From NCBI GenBank assembly GCA_963728295.1, contig CAVSKB010000006.1:310001-374000 (forward strand): 64,000 nucleotides of DNA. Direction: 5' to 3'. This document shows positions 45,505 to 55,742 of this stretch, in pieces. The translations under genes and the position numbers were made by a program. The notes below the pieces were generated by a model that did no database searches, had not been told where the DNA came from, and was given only the letters and a program-made list of their open reading frames with translations. This DNA is from DATJKD01 sp963728295 (lineage in GTDB: Bacteria; Pseudomonadota; Gammaproteobacteria; Steroidobacterales; Steroidobacteraceae). Position 1 is the first letter of the stretch. Each line of letters begins with the position of its first letter.

Positions 45505-47166
45505 ATGAACGACACTGGTCGCGGACCGATACGCGCGCCGCGCGGCACCACGCTATCCGCGCGCAGCTGGCTCACCGAAGCGCCGCTGCGGATGCTGATG
45601 AACAACCTCGATCCGGAGGTCGCGGAGCGGCCCGAGGAGCTGGTCGTCTACGGCGGCATCGGCCGCGCCGCGCGCAACTGGGACTGCTACGACCGCATCG
45701 TCGCGGCGCTGCGCGCGCTAGGCGAGGACGAGACGCTCCTCATCCAGTCCGGCAAGCCAGTCGGGGTTTTTCGCACTCACGTGGATGCGCCACGGGTCCT
45801 GATCGCGAACTCGAACCTGGTCGGGCACTGGTCCACCTGGGATCACTTCAACGAGCTCGATCGCAAGGGCCTGATGATGTATGGCCAGATGACGGCCGGC
45901 TCCTGGATCTACATCGGCAGCCAGGGCATCGTGCAGGGGACCTACGAGACCTTCGTCGAGATGGGCCGCCAGCATTACGGCGGCAGTCTCGCCGGCCGCT
46001 GGATCCTGACCGCGGGCCTGGGCGGTATGGGCGGCGCGCAGCCGCTCGCGGCGACGATGGCGGGCGCCTCGATGCTCGCGATCGAATGCCGCGCCGAGCG
46101 CATCCAGAAGCGGCTCGATACGCGCTATCTCGACGTCAGCACGACGCGGCTCGACGAGGCGCTCGCGCTGATCGAACGGTCGACACGCGACCGGCAGCCG
46201 CTATCGGTGGGGCTGCTCGGCAACGCGGCGGAAATCGTGCCGGACCTGCTGCGGCGTGGGCTTCGTCCGGACGCGGTAACCGACCAGACCTCTGCGCACG
46301 ATCCCGTCAACGGCTATCTGCCCGAAGGCTGGTCCGTCGCGCAGTGGGACCGGCTCCGCGCGGAGGACCCGCGCGCGGTGGAGACGGCCGCGCGCAAGTC
46401 GATGGCAAGGCACGTCGAGGCGATGCTCGGCTTCCAGAAGCAGGGCATCCCGGTGTTCGACTACGGCAACAACATCCGGCAGGTCGCGTACGACGAGGGA
46501 GTCAAGGACGCGTTTGCGTTCCCCGGCTTCGTGCCGGCCTACGTGCGGCCGCTCTTCTGCCGCGGCATCGGGCCGTTCCGCTGGGCGGCGCTCTCCGGCG
46601 ACCCGCAGGACATCGACCGTACCGACGCAAAGGTGAAGGAGCTGATCCCCGCCGATCCTCACCTGCACCGCTGGCTCAACCTCGCGCGCGAGCGCATCCG
46701 GTACCAGGGGCTGCCGGCGCGCATCTGCTGGGTGGGCCTGGGCCAGCGCCAGCGGCTCGGGCTCGCGTTCAACGAGATGGTCGCGAGCGGCGAGCTCAAG
46801 GCACCGATCGTGATCGGCCGGGACCATCTCGATTCCGGCTCGGTCGCGAGCCCCAACCGCGAGACCGAGGCGATGCTGGACGGCTCGGACGCGGTCGCCG
46901 ACTGGCCGATGCTCAACGCGCTCCTCAACACCGCGAGCGGCGCGACCTGGGTGTCGATCCACAACGGCGGCGGCGTGGGCATCGGCTATTCGCAGCACGC
47001 GGGCGTCGTGATCGTCTGCGACGGTACCCCGGCGGCGGCGAAGCGCATCGAGCGGGTGCTCTGGAACGATCCGGGAACCGGGGTCATGCGTCACGCCGAC
47101 GCGGGATACCCGATTGCGATCGACTGCGCGCGCGAGCAGGGTCTCAAGCTGCCGTTCCTGGACTGA
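45505..47166 (+). CDS. hutU: Urocanate hydratase
   Basis: 553 residues, the family's standard size. Converts urocanate to imidazolone propionate using tightly bound NAD+ as electrophile in histidine degradation. Typical segments: MLMNNLDPEVAERPEELVVYGGIG, GQMTAGSWIYIGSQGIVQGTYETF, TAGLGGMGGAQPLA (NAD loop), the catalytic cysteine in YVRPLFCRGIGPFRW, and HNGGGVGIGYSQHAG. Followed after 23 nt by hutI. No hutH was found in the window. Confidence 0.97.
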   Translation: MNDTGRGPIRAPRGTTLSARSWLTEAPLRMLMNNLDPEVAERPEELVVYGGIGRAARNWDCYDRIVAALRALGEDETLLIQSGKPVGVFRTHVDAPRVLIANSNLVGHWSTWDHFNELDRKGLMMYGQMTAGSWIYIGSQGIVQGTYETFVEMGRQHYGGSLAGRWILTAGLGGMGGAQPLAATMAGASMLAIECRAERIQKRLDTRYLDVSTTRLDEALALIERSTRDRQPLSVGLLGNAAEIVPDLLRRGLRPDAVTDQTSAHDPVNGYLPEGWSVAQWDRLRAEDPRAVETAARKSMARHVEAMLGFQKQGIPVFDYGNNIRQVAYDEGVKDAFAFPGFVPAYVRPLFCRGIGPFRWAALSGDPQDIDRTDAKVKELIPADPHLHRWLNLARERIRYQGLPARICWVGLGQRQRLGLAFNEMVASGELKAPIVIGRDHLDSGSVASPNRETEAMLDGSDAVADWPMLNALLNTASGATWVSIHNGGGVGIGYSQHAGVVIVCDGTPAAAKRIERVLWNDPGTGVMRHADAGYPIAIDCAREQGLKLPFLD

Positions 47167-47189
47167 GCGGGCGCGGACGCAGCTGCCGC

Positions 47190-48404
47190 ATGCCCACCCT
47201 CTGGCGCAACGTTCACATCGCGAGCTGCGACGAGCAGGGACACACCTATTCGCCCGGCGCCGTGCTCACGGACGCGGGCCGCATCGCGTGGGTCGGGGCC
47301 GAGGCGGACCTGCCGGCCGGGACGCGCGCGGAGCGCACGATCGAGCTCGCGGGTCGCTGGCTGACACCGGGCCTGGTCGACTGCCACACGCACCTGGTGT
47401 TCGCCGGGCAGCGCGCGGCCGAGTTCGCGCAGCGCACGTCGGGGAGGAGCTACGCCGACATCGCGCGCGGCGGCGGCGGGATCCTTTCGACCGTTCGCGC
47501 CACGCGCGCCGCGAGCGAGTCGCAACTGCTCGAGGCCGCGCGACCGCGGCTCGCCTCGCTGCTCGCCGAGGGCGTGACCTGCATCGAGATCAAGTCCGGC
47601 TACGGGCTCACGCTCGACGCCGAAGCGCGCATGCTCCGCGCCGGAAGATGGCTCGGAGCCCATCTTCCGGTGACGGTGTCGACGAGCTTCCTCGGCGCGC
47701 ATGCGCTGCCGCCGGAGTTCGCGGGCCGCGCCGATGAGTACATCGACGTGGTTGCGCGGGAGTGGCTGCCGGCGCTCGCGCGTGACGGCCTGATCGATAC
47801 CGTCGACGCGTGGTGCGAGGACATCGCCTTCACTGCCGCGCAGTGCGAGCGCGTGTTCGCGGCTGCGGCCGGCCTTGGCCTGCGCGTGCGGCTGCACGCC
47901 GAGCAGCTGTCGAACGTCGGCGGCAGCCCGATGGCCGCGCGGCACCGCGCGCTCTCCTGCGATCACCTCGAGTACACCTCGGAGGACGATGCCGCTGCGC
48001 TCGCCGCCGCGGGGACGGTGGCGGTGATGCTGCCGATCGCCTTCTACGCGCTCGCGGAGACACGGCGACCGCCGATCGACGCGTTCCGCCGGCTCGGCGT
48101 GCCGATGGCGGTGGCCTCCGACTGCAACCCCGGCTCCGCGCCCGGCGCGTCGCTCCTGCTCGCGATGAACATGGCACGGCGGCTGTTCGGCCTGACGAGC
48201 GAAGAGGTGCTGCTGGGGGTTACGCGTCACGCCGCGCGTGCGCTCGCGATGGACGGCGAGCGCGGCGCACTCACGCCGGGACTCGCGGCGGATTTCGCCG
48301 TCTGGTCGATCGATGGTCCCGACGAGCTCGGTTACTGGATGGGATTCAACCCCTGCAGCATGGTCGTGCGCGCGGGCGAGATCGTGCTCGAGCGGCCGGT
48401 CTAA
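47190..48404 (+). CDS. hutI: Imidazolonepropionase
   Basis: 404 residues. Metal-dependent amidohydrolase that opens imidazolone propionate to N-formimino-glutamate, the step after HutU. The metal site is VDCHTHLVFAG, with further ligands in RLHAEQLSN and the aspartate in VASDCNPGSAPG. GGGILSTVRATRAAS and EIKSGYGLTLDAEARML are family signatures. Same strand as hutU with 23 nt between. Confidence 0.96.
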   Translation: MPTLWRNVHIASCDEQGHTYSPGAVLTDAGRIAWVGAEADLPAGTRAERTIELAGRWLTPGLVDCHTHLVFAGQRAAEFAQRTSGRSYADIARGGGGILSTVRATRAASESQLLEAARPRLASLLAEGVTCIEIKSGYGLTLDAEARMLRAGRWLGAHLPVTVSTSFLGAHALPPEFAGRADEYIDVVAREWLPALARDGLIDTVDAWCEDIAFTAAQCERVFAAAAGLGLRVRLHAEQLSNVGGSPMAARHRALSCDHLEYTSEDDAAALAAAGTVAVMLPIAFYALAETRRPPIDAFRRLGVPMAVASDCNPGSAPGASLLLAMNMARRLFGLTSEEVLLGVTRHAARALAMDGERGALTPGLAADFAVWSIDGPDELGYWMGFNPCSMVVRAGEIVLERPV

Positions 48405-48461
48405 CGGATGCACGCTGCCGGCATCGGGAGTCGCCTCGGACTCCTGACCGCCGCGGGTCGG

Positions 48462-49374
48462 TCAGTCCGCGGTGTCCGGCTCCACGAAGCACCACCCGAT
48501 TTCCGGAAAACGCTCCTTGATCTGACGCTCCAGGCGGTTGATCCGCTCGACCGCCTCGTCGATCGACAGCCCGGGTTTCATGCGGATCTTGGTCGCGAGC
48601 ATGACCTGCGGCCCGAACTGTATCGTGAGCGTATTGAGCACCTCCTCGATCGCGTCGTCGTCCGCGATCAGCTCGTCGAGCCTGCGCTCGAGCTCAGGCT
48701 CCGCCGAGCGCCCGACCAGCAGGCCCTTGATCCTGAGTGCGATGAAGAACGCGACGATGATCAGCACGACGCCGATCGCGATCGAGCCCGCGGCGTCCCA
48801 GCGCGTGTCGCCTGTCCGATCCGCGGCCGCGACGAACACGAAGGCGAGCACCAGGCCGATCTCGGCCGCGATGTCCTCGCCGAGCACGACGACCAGCTCG
48901 GCGTTGCGCGTGTGCTCGAGCCAGTCGCGGAACGGCCGTCCGCGCCTGACCTTGCGGATCTCCCTGAGGCAGCCGATGAGGCTTGCCGATTCGAGCACGA
49001 TCGCGATCGCGAGAACCGTGAGCGCGATCCAGGCCTGGTGTGATCGGCTCGGGCTCGTGCAGCTTGTGCCAGCCTTCGTAGATCGAGAACAGCCCGCCCA
49101 TGCTGAAGAGCAGCAGCGCGACCACGAAGCTCCAGAAGTACGTCGCCTTGCCGAATCCGAGCGGGTGCTCGTCCGTGGGCGGTTTCGCCGATTGCTTGAG
49201 CCCGATGAAGAGCAGGATCTGGTTGGTGGCATCGGCCACCGAGTGGATGGCCTCGGCCAGCATGCTGCCGGAATTGGTATAGACCGCGGCAAACCCCTTG
49301 GTGATCGCGATCCCCAAGTTGGCGAAGAAGGCGTACTTGATCGCCTTCGCCGAGGAGCCGTCGTCAGCGCTCAT
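48462..49374 (-). CDS. Cation diffusion facilitator transporter (frame break)
   Basis: About 303 residues after one extra base near 49040 is removed. Six membrane segments; the N-terminal TNSGSMLAEAIHSVADATNQILL contains the metal-binding HxxxD motif of transmembrane helix 2, and the second half has LGEDIAAEIGLVLAFVFV with its own ligands. A cytosolic C-terminal domain (about 215-303) follows. This LGFGKATYFWSF subgroup exports divalent metals such as Zn2+ or Fe2+ in exchange for protons. Confidence 0.92.
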
Positions 49375-49460
49375 GCGAGCCCGTCCGCAATGGGAAGGCC
49401 CGGACAATACCGGTCGGCCCTGCCGTTGCGCAACGCGTCGCAGACGGCTAGCGTGAGCGG

Positions 49461-51092
49461 ATGAACAAGCTTCCATACCGCCTGGTGATCATTTCCTGCG
49501 CGCTGCTTGCGCTCGCGGGCTGTGGCCGCAAGACACCCGCCACCCCCGAAGCCGCGCCACCGGCCGCGGCGGCGTCCGGCGCCGCTGATCATCACCCCGA
49601 GGGCATCGACTGGTTCGACGGCGAGCTCGACGCCGCCTTCGCCGCGGCGAAAGCGGCCGACAAGCCGCTGTTCCTGTACTGGGGCGCCGAGTGGTGCCCT
49701 CCCTGCGCCCAGATCAAGGCGACGATCTTCAACCAGCGGGAGTTCCAGGAGCGCTCGCGCCTGTTCGTGCCGGTCTATCTCGATGGCGATACACCGAGCG
49801 CGCAGAAGCACGGCGAGACATTTGGCGTCGTGGGCTACCCGACGATGATCCTGTTCCGCCCGGACGGCAAGGAGATCACGCGGCTGCCTGGTGGCGTCGA
49901 CGTGGAACACTACTCGACCATCCTCGACGTGGCCCTTGCCGATGCGCGACCGGTTGCAGATCTGCTGAAGGCCGTGCGCGCGGGCGAGGTGCTTTCTCAG
50001 AACGACTGGCGGTTGCTCGCCTATCACTCATGGAACACCGACGAAGGCCGCACGGTCGAGCAGAAGGACCGCGTCGCCACGTTCCGCCTGCTCGGTAAGC
50101 AATGCCCGGTCGAGCTCGAGGGCGATTGCACGCGGCTCTTCTTCGAGTACCTGTATGCCGCAGCCGATGCAGCCGAAGCCGGTGGCAACCCTCTCTCCGG
50201 GCTCGAGCGCGCAGAAGCGCGGGAGCGCCTGCTGATGCTGCTCGGCAAGCCGTCCGTCCTGCAGTCGAACGTGCAGAATCTCCAGTACGGCGCCAGCGAC
50301 ACCATCGGCCTTCTGTCGGACGAAGGCTCGCCGGAGCGTGGCGACCTGACCGCGGCCTGGACGAAGGCACTCGACATGCTGGACAGCGGCGAGGCCGGTA
50401 CGAAGCTGTCCGCGCCCGAGCGGCTGAACGTCATCCGTGCGCGCGTCCAGATCGCAAGGCTCGACTCGCCCGCCGGTCCGCTCCCGGAGCCGCTGCTCGC
50501 ACAGGCGCGATCCGCGGTCGCGAAGGTCGATGCCGAGACCCGCGATGGCTATGCCCGCCAGGCCGCGATCAACGCCGCGGCCAACCTGTACTGGGAGGCC
50601 GGACTCGACGAGGAGGCGAATCGGCTTCTCACCGGCGAGCTCGCTCGCACGGCATCGCCCTATTACTTCATGCTCACCCTGGCCGACCTCGCGCAGCGCG
50701 CCGGTCGCGAGGACGAGGCCGTGCAGTGGCTGGCCCGCGCCTACGCGGATGCCAAGGGGCCGGCGACGCGCTTCCAATGGGGCACGAACTACCTTCTGGG
50801 ACTCCTGGAGATGAAGCCCGAGGATACGCAGCGCATCGAGCGTACGGGCCTCGAGGTCATCGGCGAGCTGGACGACAACCCCGATGCCTTCTATCAGCGA
50901 ACCCGCTTGCACCTCCAGAAGCTGAACACGAAGCTGCTCGACTGGGGACAGGACGCGGAGCGCGCCAAGGTGATCGAGACGCTGCGCACGCGCACGGCCA
51001 AGATTTGCCGTGAGCTGCCCGAGGGCGACGCCGGGCGCCGCAACTGTGAAAGCTTCCTCAAGCCCTCGCCGCCTGCCACTGCGAGCGCGTGA
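49461..51092 (+). CDS. Thioredoxin-fold lipoprotein with helical-repeat C-terminus
   Basis: 543 residues. Signal peptide with lipobox LAGC (Cys21). Thioredoxin domain about 50-160 with the redox motif WCPPC (Cys79, Cys82) and cis-proline in VVGYPTM, like periplasmic thiol reductases of the DsbD-gamma/YyaL type. The rest (about 200-530) is alpha-helical and repeat-like (LADLAQRAGREDEAVQWLARAYADA), perhaps TPR-like. Predicted to act in periplasmic disulfide reduction or assembly. Confidence 0.85.
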   Translation: MNKLPYRLVIISCALLALAGCGRKTPATPEAAPPAAAASGAADHHPEGIDWFDGELDAAFAAAKAADKPLFLYWGAEWCPPCAQIKATIFNQREFQERSRLFVPVYLDGDTPSAQKHGETFGVVGYPTMILFRPDGKEITRLPGGVDVEHYSTILDVALADARPVADLLKAVRAGEVLSQNDWRLLAYHSWNTDEGRTVEQKDRVATFRLLGKQCPVELEGDCTRLFFEYLYAAADAAEAGGNPLSGLERAEARERLLMLLGKPSVLQSNVQNLQYGASDTIGLLSDEGSPERGDLTAAWTKALDMLDSGEAGTKLSAPERLNVIRARVQIARLDSPAGPLPEPLLAQARSAVAKVDAETRDGYARQAAINAAANLYWEAGLDEEANRLLTGELARTASPYYFMLTLADLAQRAGREDEAVQWLARAYADAKGPATRFQWGTNYLLGLLEMKPEDTQRIERTGLEVIGELDDNPDAFYQRTRLHLQKLNTKLLDWGQDAERAKVIETLRTRTAKICRELPEGDAGRRNCESFLKPSPPATASA

Positions 51093-51621
51093 TCGAGTAC
51101 TTCACCGCCGCGCGCTCCGCACCGCTGCGGCCCGCGATCAGGTCTGCAGGAAACTCGAAGTCCGCCGCGTAGCGCAGCCCGCATTTCTCCATGACGGCGC
51201 GTGAGCCACGGTTGCCGGCCAGCGCGCGGGCCGAGATCGATCCGGTGCCGACCGGCAGGAATCCGTGCTCGATCAGCGCCGCGGCGCCCTCGGTCGCGAG
51301 GCCCCGTCCCCAGCTCGCACGCCGCAACCGGTAGCCGAGCTCCTGCTCGCCGGCATCGATGCGGTCGGGCCGCAGATGCAACCAGCCATGAAAGACGCCG
51401 CTTCCGCGCTCCTCCGCGGCCCAGTAGCCGAGCATGGGTGTCGCGCGGTAGATCGCTAACCAGCGCGGCAGGATGACGTTTGCATACGTCGCGCGCGGGG
51501 TCGGCACTCCGAAGGTTATGTAGCGCATCACCTCGGGGTCCGAGTCGAGCTCGACCAGCCGATCGATGTCGTCGGGTGTGAATTGCCGCAGCCGCAGGCG
51601 TGCGGTCTCTAGCAGGACCAT
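51058..51621 (-). CDS. GNAT-family N-acetyltransferase
   Basis: 187 residues resembling the RimJ/RimL-type GNAT group. LETARLRLRQFTPDDIDRLVEL opens the fold, and LGYRLRRASWGRGLATEGAAALIEHGF contains the acetyl-CoA pyrophosphate loop (R-x-x-x-G-x-G/A). ALAGNRGSRAVMEKCGLRY is the closing motif. Excellent Shine-Dalgarno (GAGGAGGGG) before the ATG. Its 3' end overlaps the converging thioredoxin-like gene by 35 nt. Substrate unknown. Confidence 0.88.
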   Translation of the reverse strand: MVLLETARLRLRQFTPDDIDRLVELDSDPEVMRYITFGVPTPRATYANVILPRWLAIYRATPMLGYWAAEERGSGVFHGWLHLRPDRIDAGEQELGYRLRRASWGRGLATEGAAALIEHGFLPVGTGSISARALAGNRGSRAVMEKCGLRYAADFEFPADLIAGRSGAERAAVKYSITRSQWQAARA

Positions 51622-51645
51622 CCCCTCCTCCCGTAACCTCGCCCA

Positions 51646-52702
51646 ATGGCCGACACGATCTACGACTTTCGCAGCGACAACATCGGCGGCGCCGCACCCG
51701 AACTGATCGAGGCGCTGGTCGCGGCCAATGTCGGTACCGCCGCCCCGTACGGCGACGATGACTGGACCCGGCGCATGGTCGAGCGCGCGAGCACGGTCTT
51801 CGAGCGGCCGGTGCGCGTCTTTCCGCTTGCCTGTGGCACCGGCTCGAATTCTATTGCACTCGCCGCCACCGCCAATCCCTTCGGCGCCATCTACTGTCAC
51901 GAGTCGGCGCACATCAACGTCCACGAATGCGGGGCGCCGGAGCTCTTCACCGGCGCCAAGCTCGTGACGCTTCCCGGCGCCGATTACAAGCTCGACGCGG
52001 CGATGCTCGAAGAGACGCTCGCCCTCGCCGGGCGCGGCAACCCGAATCGCGTGCAGCCCTTCGCGCTCAACATCACGCAGCCGACCGATTTCGGGACGCT
52101 GTATACAGCGTCGGAGATCGCGGCGCTCGCAGAAATCGCGCATCACTACGGGCTAAAGGTGCACATGGACGGCGCCCGCTTCGCCAACGCCGTCGCGGCC
52201 ACGCGGCCGCGCGCCGGCCGAGCTCACCTGGCGTGCCGGTGTCGACCTGCTCTCTCTCGGCGCGACCAAGAATGGCGCCATCAACGCCGAGGCGCTGATC
52301 GTGTTCGACGAGGCTCTCGCGGCGCAGATCCCGTTTCTCATGAAGCGTGGCGGGCAGGTGCTTTCAAAGGCGCGCTTCGTGTCCGCGCAGCTGGAACGCT
52401 ATCTCGCCGACGATCGCTGGCTCGAGCGCGCACGCAGTGCCAACGCGCACGCGGCGGCCCTCGCGCGCCGGCTCGCTGCGGTGCCGGGGATCGAGATCGT
52501 GGCGCCGGTGGAGACCAACATGATCTTTGTGCGCCTGCCGCAACCCGCAGTGGATGCCCTGTCGCGAGGACCGTTCCGCTTCTACACGCTGGGACGCCAT
52601 CTGCGTTTCGTCTGCCGCGCGGACCAGGAGCCCGAGGGCATCGACGCCCTGGCACGCTGCGTGTCGGATGCGGCGCGGGGCACGCAGGAGCCTCGCCCGT
52701 GA
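51646..52702 (+). CDS. ltaE: Low-specificity L-threonine aldolase (frame break)
   Basis: About 352 residues after removal of one extra base near 52210. PLP-dependent enzyme that cleaves threonine/allo-threonine to glycine and acetaldehyde. Signatures: DFRSDNIGGAAPELIEAL, FPLACGTGSNSIAL, HINVHECGAPE, VHMDGARFANAVAA, then in the second frame LTWRAGVDLLSLGATKNGA with the PLP lysine (ATKNG). Divergent from the GNAT gene with 24 nt between starts; the stop lies 2 nt before the next gene's start. Confidence 0.9.
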
Positions 52703-52704
52703 TC

Positions 52705-53559
52705 ATGAGGACGTCCGCATGCGGGCGCCTGACGGCGATCGCTGCGTTGCTGCTGCTCGGCGTCGGCATTGCCTCGATCGCTCGCGCGCAGGACATGCAG
52801 GTCATCGACCTCAACTTCCGGATGGCGCAGGACCTGATCCCGATCCTCGAGCCGCTGCTCGAGCCGGGCGGCGTGATTACCGGCACCGACGACGTGCTTT
52901 TCGTGCGCACCAGCCCGGAGAATTTCGAGCAGATCCGCACGGCCGTCGCGACGCTCGATCGTGCGCCGCGACAGCTTCTCATCACCGTCGGCCAGGGCAC
53001 CGTGCGCGACGTGGACGCAGCGCGGGTCGAGGGTTCGGCGACCATTGGTGAAGGCGACGTGCAGGTCGGCGTGAACCGGCCGCCCGGCGCGGACTCCGGC
53101 GCCGAAGTCGCCGTGCGCAGCCGGCAGCAGCAGGCGGATCTGCACAACGTAAGCAGCGTTCGTGTCCTTGAAGGCACCGAGACCTGGATCGGCGCAGGCC
53201 AGAGCGTGCCGCTCACCGAGTCGACCGTGCAGCACGGGCCCGGCGGCGTGGTGCAGCAGACGACAACCTATCGCGACGTGAGCACCGGCTTCTACGCCAC
53301 GGCACGCGTGAGCGACGACCGCGTGATCCTCGACATCTCCTCTCGCCAGCAACGATACCGCCCCTCGAGCGGCACGGTCGCCACGCAAGGGGCGACGACC
53401 ACGGTCACCGGCCGCCTCGGCGAATGGTTCGAGCTGGGCGCGATCGACGAGAGCGGGTCGTCCTCGACCGGCGGGCTGCTGACCTGGGGCCGGCGCAGCG
53501 AAGGGTCACGTTACTCGGTCTGGGTCAAGGTCGAGGAGCCCGAGGTCGAGGAGCCCTAA
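52705..53559 (+). CDS. Exported protein with secretin N-domain
   Basis: 284 residues. Signal peptide about 1-29 (ending ARAQ). Residues about 30-90, VIDLNFRMAQDLIPILEPLLEPGGVITGTDDVLFVRTSP followed by FEQIRTAVATLDR, form a secretin/NolW-type N-domain like those in GspD or PilQ. The remainder is beta-rich and Gln/Thr/Ser-rich, with no outer-membrane secretin barrel domain. Predicted periplasmic; role unknown, perhaps in outer-membrane assembly or a pilus/secretion system. It directly follows ltaE. Confidence 0.82.
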   Translation: MRTSACGRLTAIAALLLLGVGIASIARAQDMQVIDLNFRMAQDLIPILEPLLEPGGVITGTDDVLFVRTSPENFEQIRTAVATLDRAPRQLLITVGQGTVRDVDAARVEGSATIGEGDVQVGVNRPPGADSGAEVAVRSRQQQADLHNVSSVRVLEGTETWIGAGQSVPLTESTVQHGPGGVVQQTTTYRDVSTGFYATARVSDDRVILDISSRQQRYRPSSGTVATQGATTTVTGRLGEWFELGAIDESGSSSTGGLLTWGRRSEGSRYSVWVKVEEPEVEEP

Positions 53560-53614
53560 GCGCCCACGCGCATCAGCTTGGCCAGGCGCTCGAGCTCGAT
53601 CGTCCGCTGGATGG

Positions 53615-54103
53615 CTACTCGGGGGGTGGCGTGGGCGTCCGCTCGGCGCCAGTGCCACCGGACCCGAACAAGCGGGGCGGCCCGACGATCTCCACTCCAT
53701 CGACAAAATAATCCGTTTCGCCGAAGCAGCTGGTGGGGAGTCCCGGGTGCTCGCTGTAGTGGAGGCGCACCTGGCGGCCCACGGCCTTCGTGAGCGCGGC
53801 GGCTGTCGCCTCGTCGCGCACGCTGAAATCCCAGATCTGCGGCGCGACGCCGCCCACCACGTACATCGCGAGCTCGCCCTCGTAGGTCTTGCAGATCCAG
53901 CCGCGCTTCGAGAACTTCTGCAGCACGCCGGCGCGCTCGCCCTCCGAGTAGCTCCACCACAGCATCAAGAGCGTGTAGAGCACCACCAGCGCCGCCGCAA
54001 TGAGCAGCGTCCAGACCACGTATGCGGTGAAGCTGCGTCGGCGCGGCCGCGCGGCTTCGGGCACCTGACCAGGCGCCGATTTTTCTGATTCTGCTGATGC
54101 CAT
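53615..54103 (-). CDS. Conserved membrane-anchored protein of unknown function
   Basis: 162 residues: basic cytosolic N-terminus, one membrane segment (about 27-49), then a periplasmic domain with YSEGERAGVLQKFSKRGWICKTYEGELAM and HYSEHPGLPTSCFGETDYFV. Members of this family are sometimes annotated as '6-phosphogluconate dehydrogenase', which is a mislabel; no such domain is visible. Lies 9 nt downstream of the phospholipase D gene, likely in the same leftward operon. Confidence 0.8.
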   Translation of the reverse strand: MASAESEKSAPGQVPEAARPRRRSFTAYVVWTLLIAAALVVLYTLLMLWWSYSEGERAGVLQKFSKRGWICKTYEGELAMYVVGGVAPQIWDFSVRDEATAAALTKAVGRQVRLHYSEHPGLPTSCFGETDYFVDGVEIVGPPRLFGSGGTGAERTPTPPPE

Positions 54104-54112
54104 GGTGGTCCC

Positions 54113-55742
54113 CTAGAGCTGCGATTCGATCGGCACGGCGCGCAGCATGTTGACCCCGATCCGGCGCCAGAAGCTCGCGTCGGGCTCCGTCGTCGAGCGG
54201 CGATCCTTATCGCCGATCCGGTCGTACCAGACGAGCTTGTTGCCCTCGAGCTCGACGCGGTAGCTCAGCTCCGGGACGATGCTGCGCTCGAACTGGCGGC
54301 GCACCTGCCTCGGCGAGCACGGTGCTGTCGATCAGCACTCCCATCTCCGTGTTCAGGTTGGCCCGTGGGTCGATATTCATCGAGCCGATGTACACCCATC
54401 GGTCGTCGACGATGATCGCCTTGGTGTGCAGGCTCGCGCCCGAGGAGCCGGTGACGCTGATCTGCCGCCGGCCCGCCTCGCTGTCGGCGAGGCGCTTGGT
54501 CTCGAAGATCTCGACTCCCGCGCGAAGCAGGTCCTTCCGGTAACGCATGTAGCCCGTGTGCACGGCGGCGACATCGGTCGCCGCCAGCGAGTTCGTGTTC
54601 ACCACCACGCGCACGCCGCGCTCCTCCATCTCCGCGAATCGCCGCGTTCCCGCCTCGCCCGGCACGAAATACGCGGAGACGATCAGCACCTCGCGCTTGG
54701 CCTGCTGCATCGTCCGCTCGAGCCCCTCCATCACGCGCGACGACTCGCCTTCGCTCAATTCGACGCCGATCTTCGCGGGATCGTCGACCAGCAGCTCCAC
54801 TTCCGTCTCGCGGACCTTGAGCGGCGGCGGCTGCGCGGCCAGCATGTCCGCGCGCTTCTGCACGTCGCGAAGCGCGGCGATGTACGGGCTCTCGCCGGCG
54901 GTGCGGCGGTACTCCTTCGCGTCCTCGAGTAGCTGCGTCAGGGCCTCGGGCGGCGGCGCCTTGCGCTCGAAGCGGTCCACGGGCACGGCGTTCGGGTTGT
55001 TCCAGTACTCGTCGAACGACGCGCTGATCTGGTCGACGATGGGTCCTGCCAGCACCAGGTCCAGGTCGGCGAAGTTCGACAGATCGGAGGCGCCGAAATA
55101 CTCGTCGCCGATGTTTCGCCCGCCGACGATCGCGATCCGGTTGTCGACGATCCAGGCCTTGTTGTGCATCCGCCGGTTGAGCCGGCGGCCGCGGATCATC
55201 CATTCGGTCAACTGCCCGAACCAGCCCGAGCGGCTGTAGAACGGATTGAAGATCCGCACCTCGATGTTCGGGTGCAGGTCCGCGACCTGGAAGAGGTCGT
55301 GCTTGGCGCGGGCGTCGATGTCGTCGACCAGCACGCGCACCTTCACGCCGCGCTCCGCCGCGCGCAGAACCTCGGCGGCCATCAGCTTGCCGGTGAGATC
55401 GGCGTTCCAGATGTAGTACTGGATGTCGAGCGAGCGCTCGGCACTGGTGGCAGTGGCCGCGCGGTAGCCGAAGGCCATCGAGTTCTGCCCGATCAGCCGC
55501 ACGGCGCACATGCCCGTCTCGTCGCCGAGCCCGGCGTCTATCACCTTGTCGAGCGTGGTAGTGTCGCCCGGCGGAATGGCGTGGCCGGGCTGCACGTCGT
55601 CAAGCCTGGGCGCTGCGGAGCAATGAGCGAGGAGCGGCAGCAGCGCCACCAGCCCGAGCCGCAGCGTGCGGCCATGCGCCGCCCGACCCGAGGGGGCCGC
55701 GGCGCGCGGGATGGCGCACGGAATCTGGCCAGGTACGTGCAT
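54113..55742 (-). CDS. Phospholipase D-family lipoprotein (frame break)
   Basis: About 543 residues after one extra base near 54308. Two HKD motifs: HNKAWIVDNRIAIVGGRN and HTKAIIVDDRWVYIGSMN, as in cardiolipin synthase C/YmdC-type enzymes. A lipobox-like LLAHC lies near residue 42. After the shift, the C-terminus continues VRRQFERSIVPELSYRVELEG. The assigned ATG at 55742 lies inside the alpha/beta-hydrolase gene and gives an odd Pro/Ala-rich leader; a start nearer the hydrophobic segment, hidden by another indel, is likely. Probably makes or remodels anionic phospholipids. Confidence 0.88.
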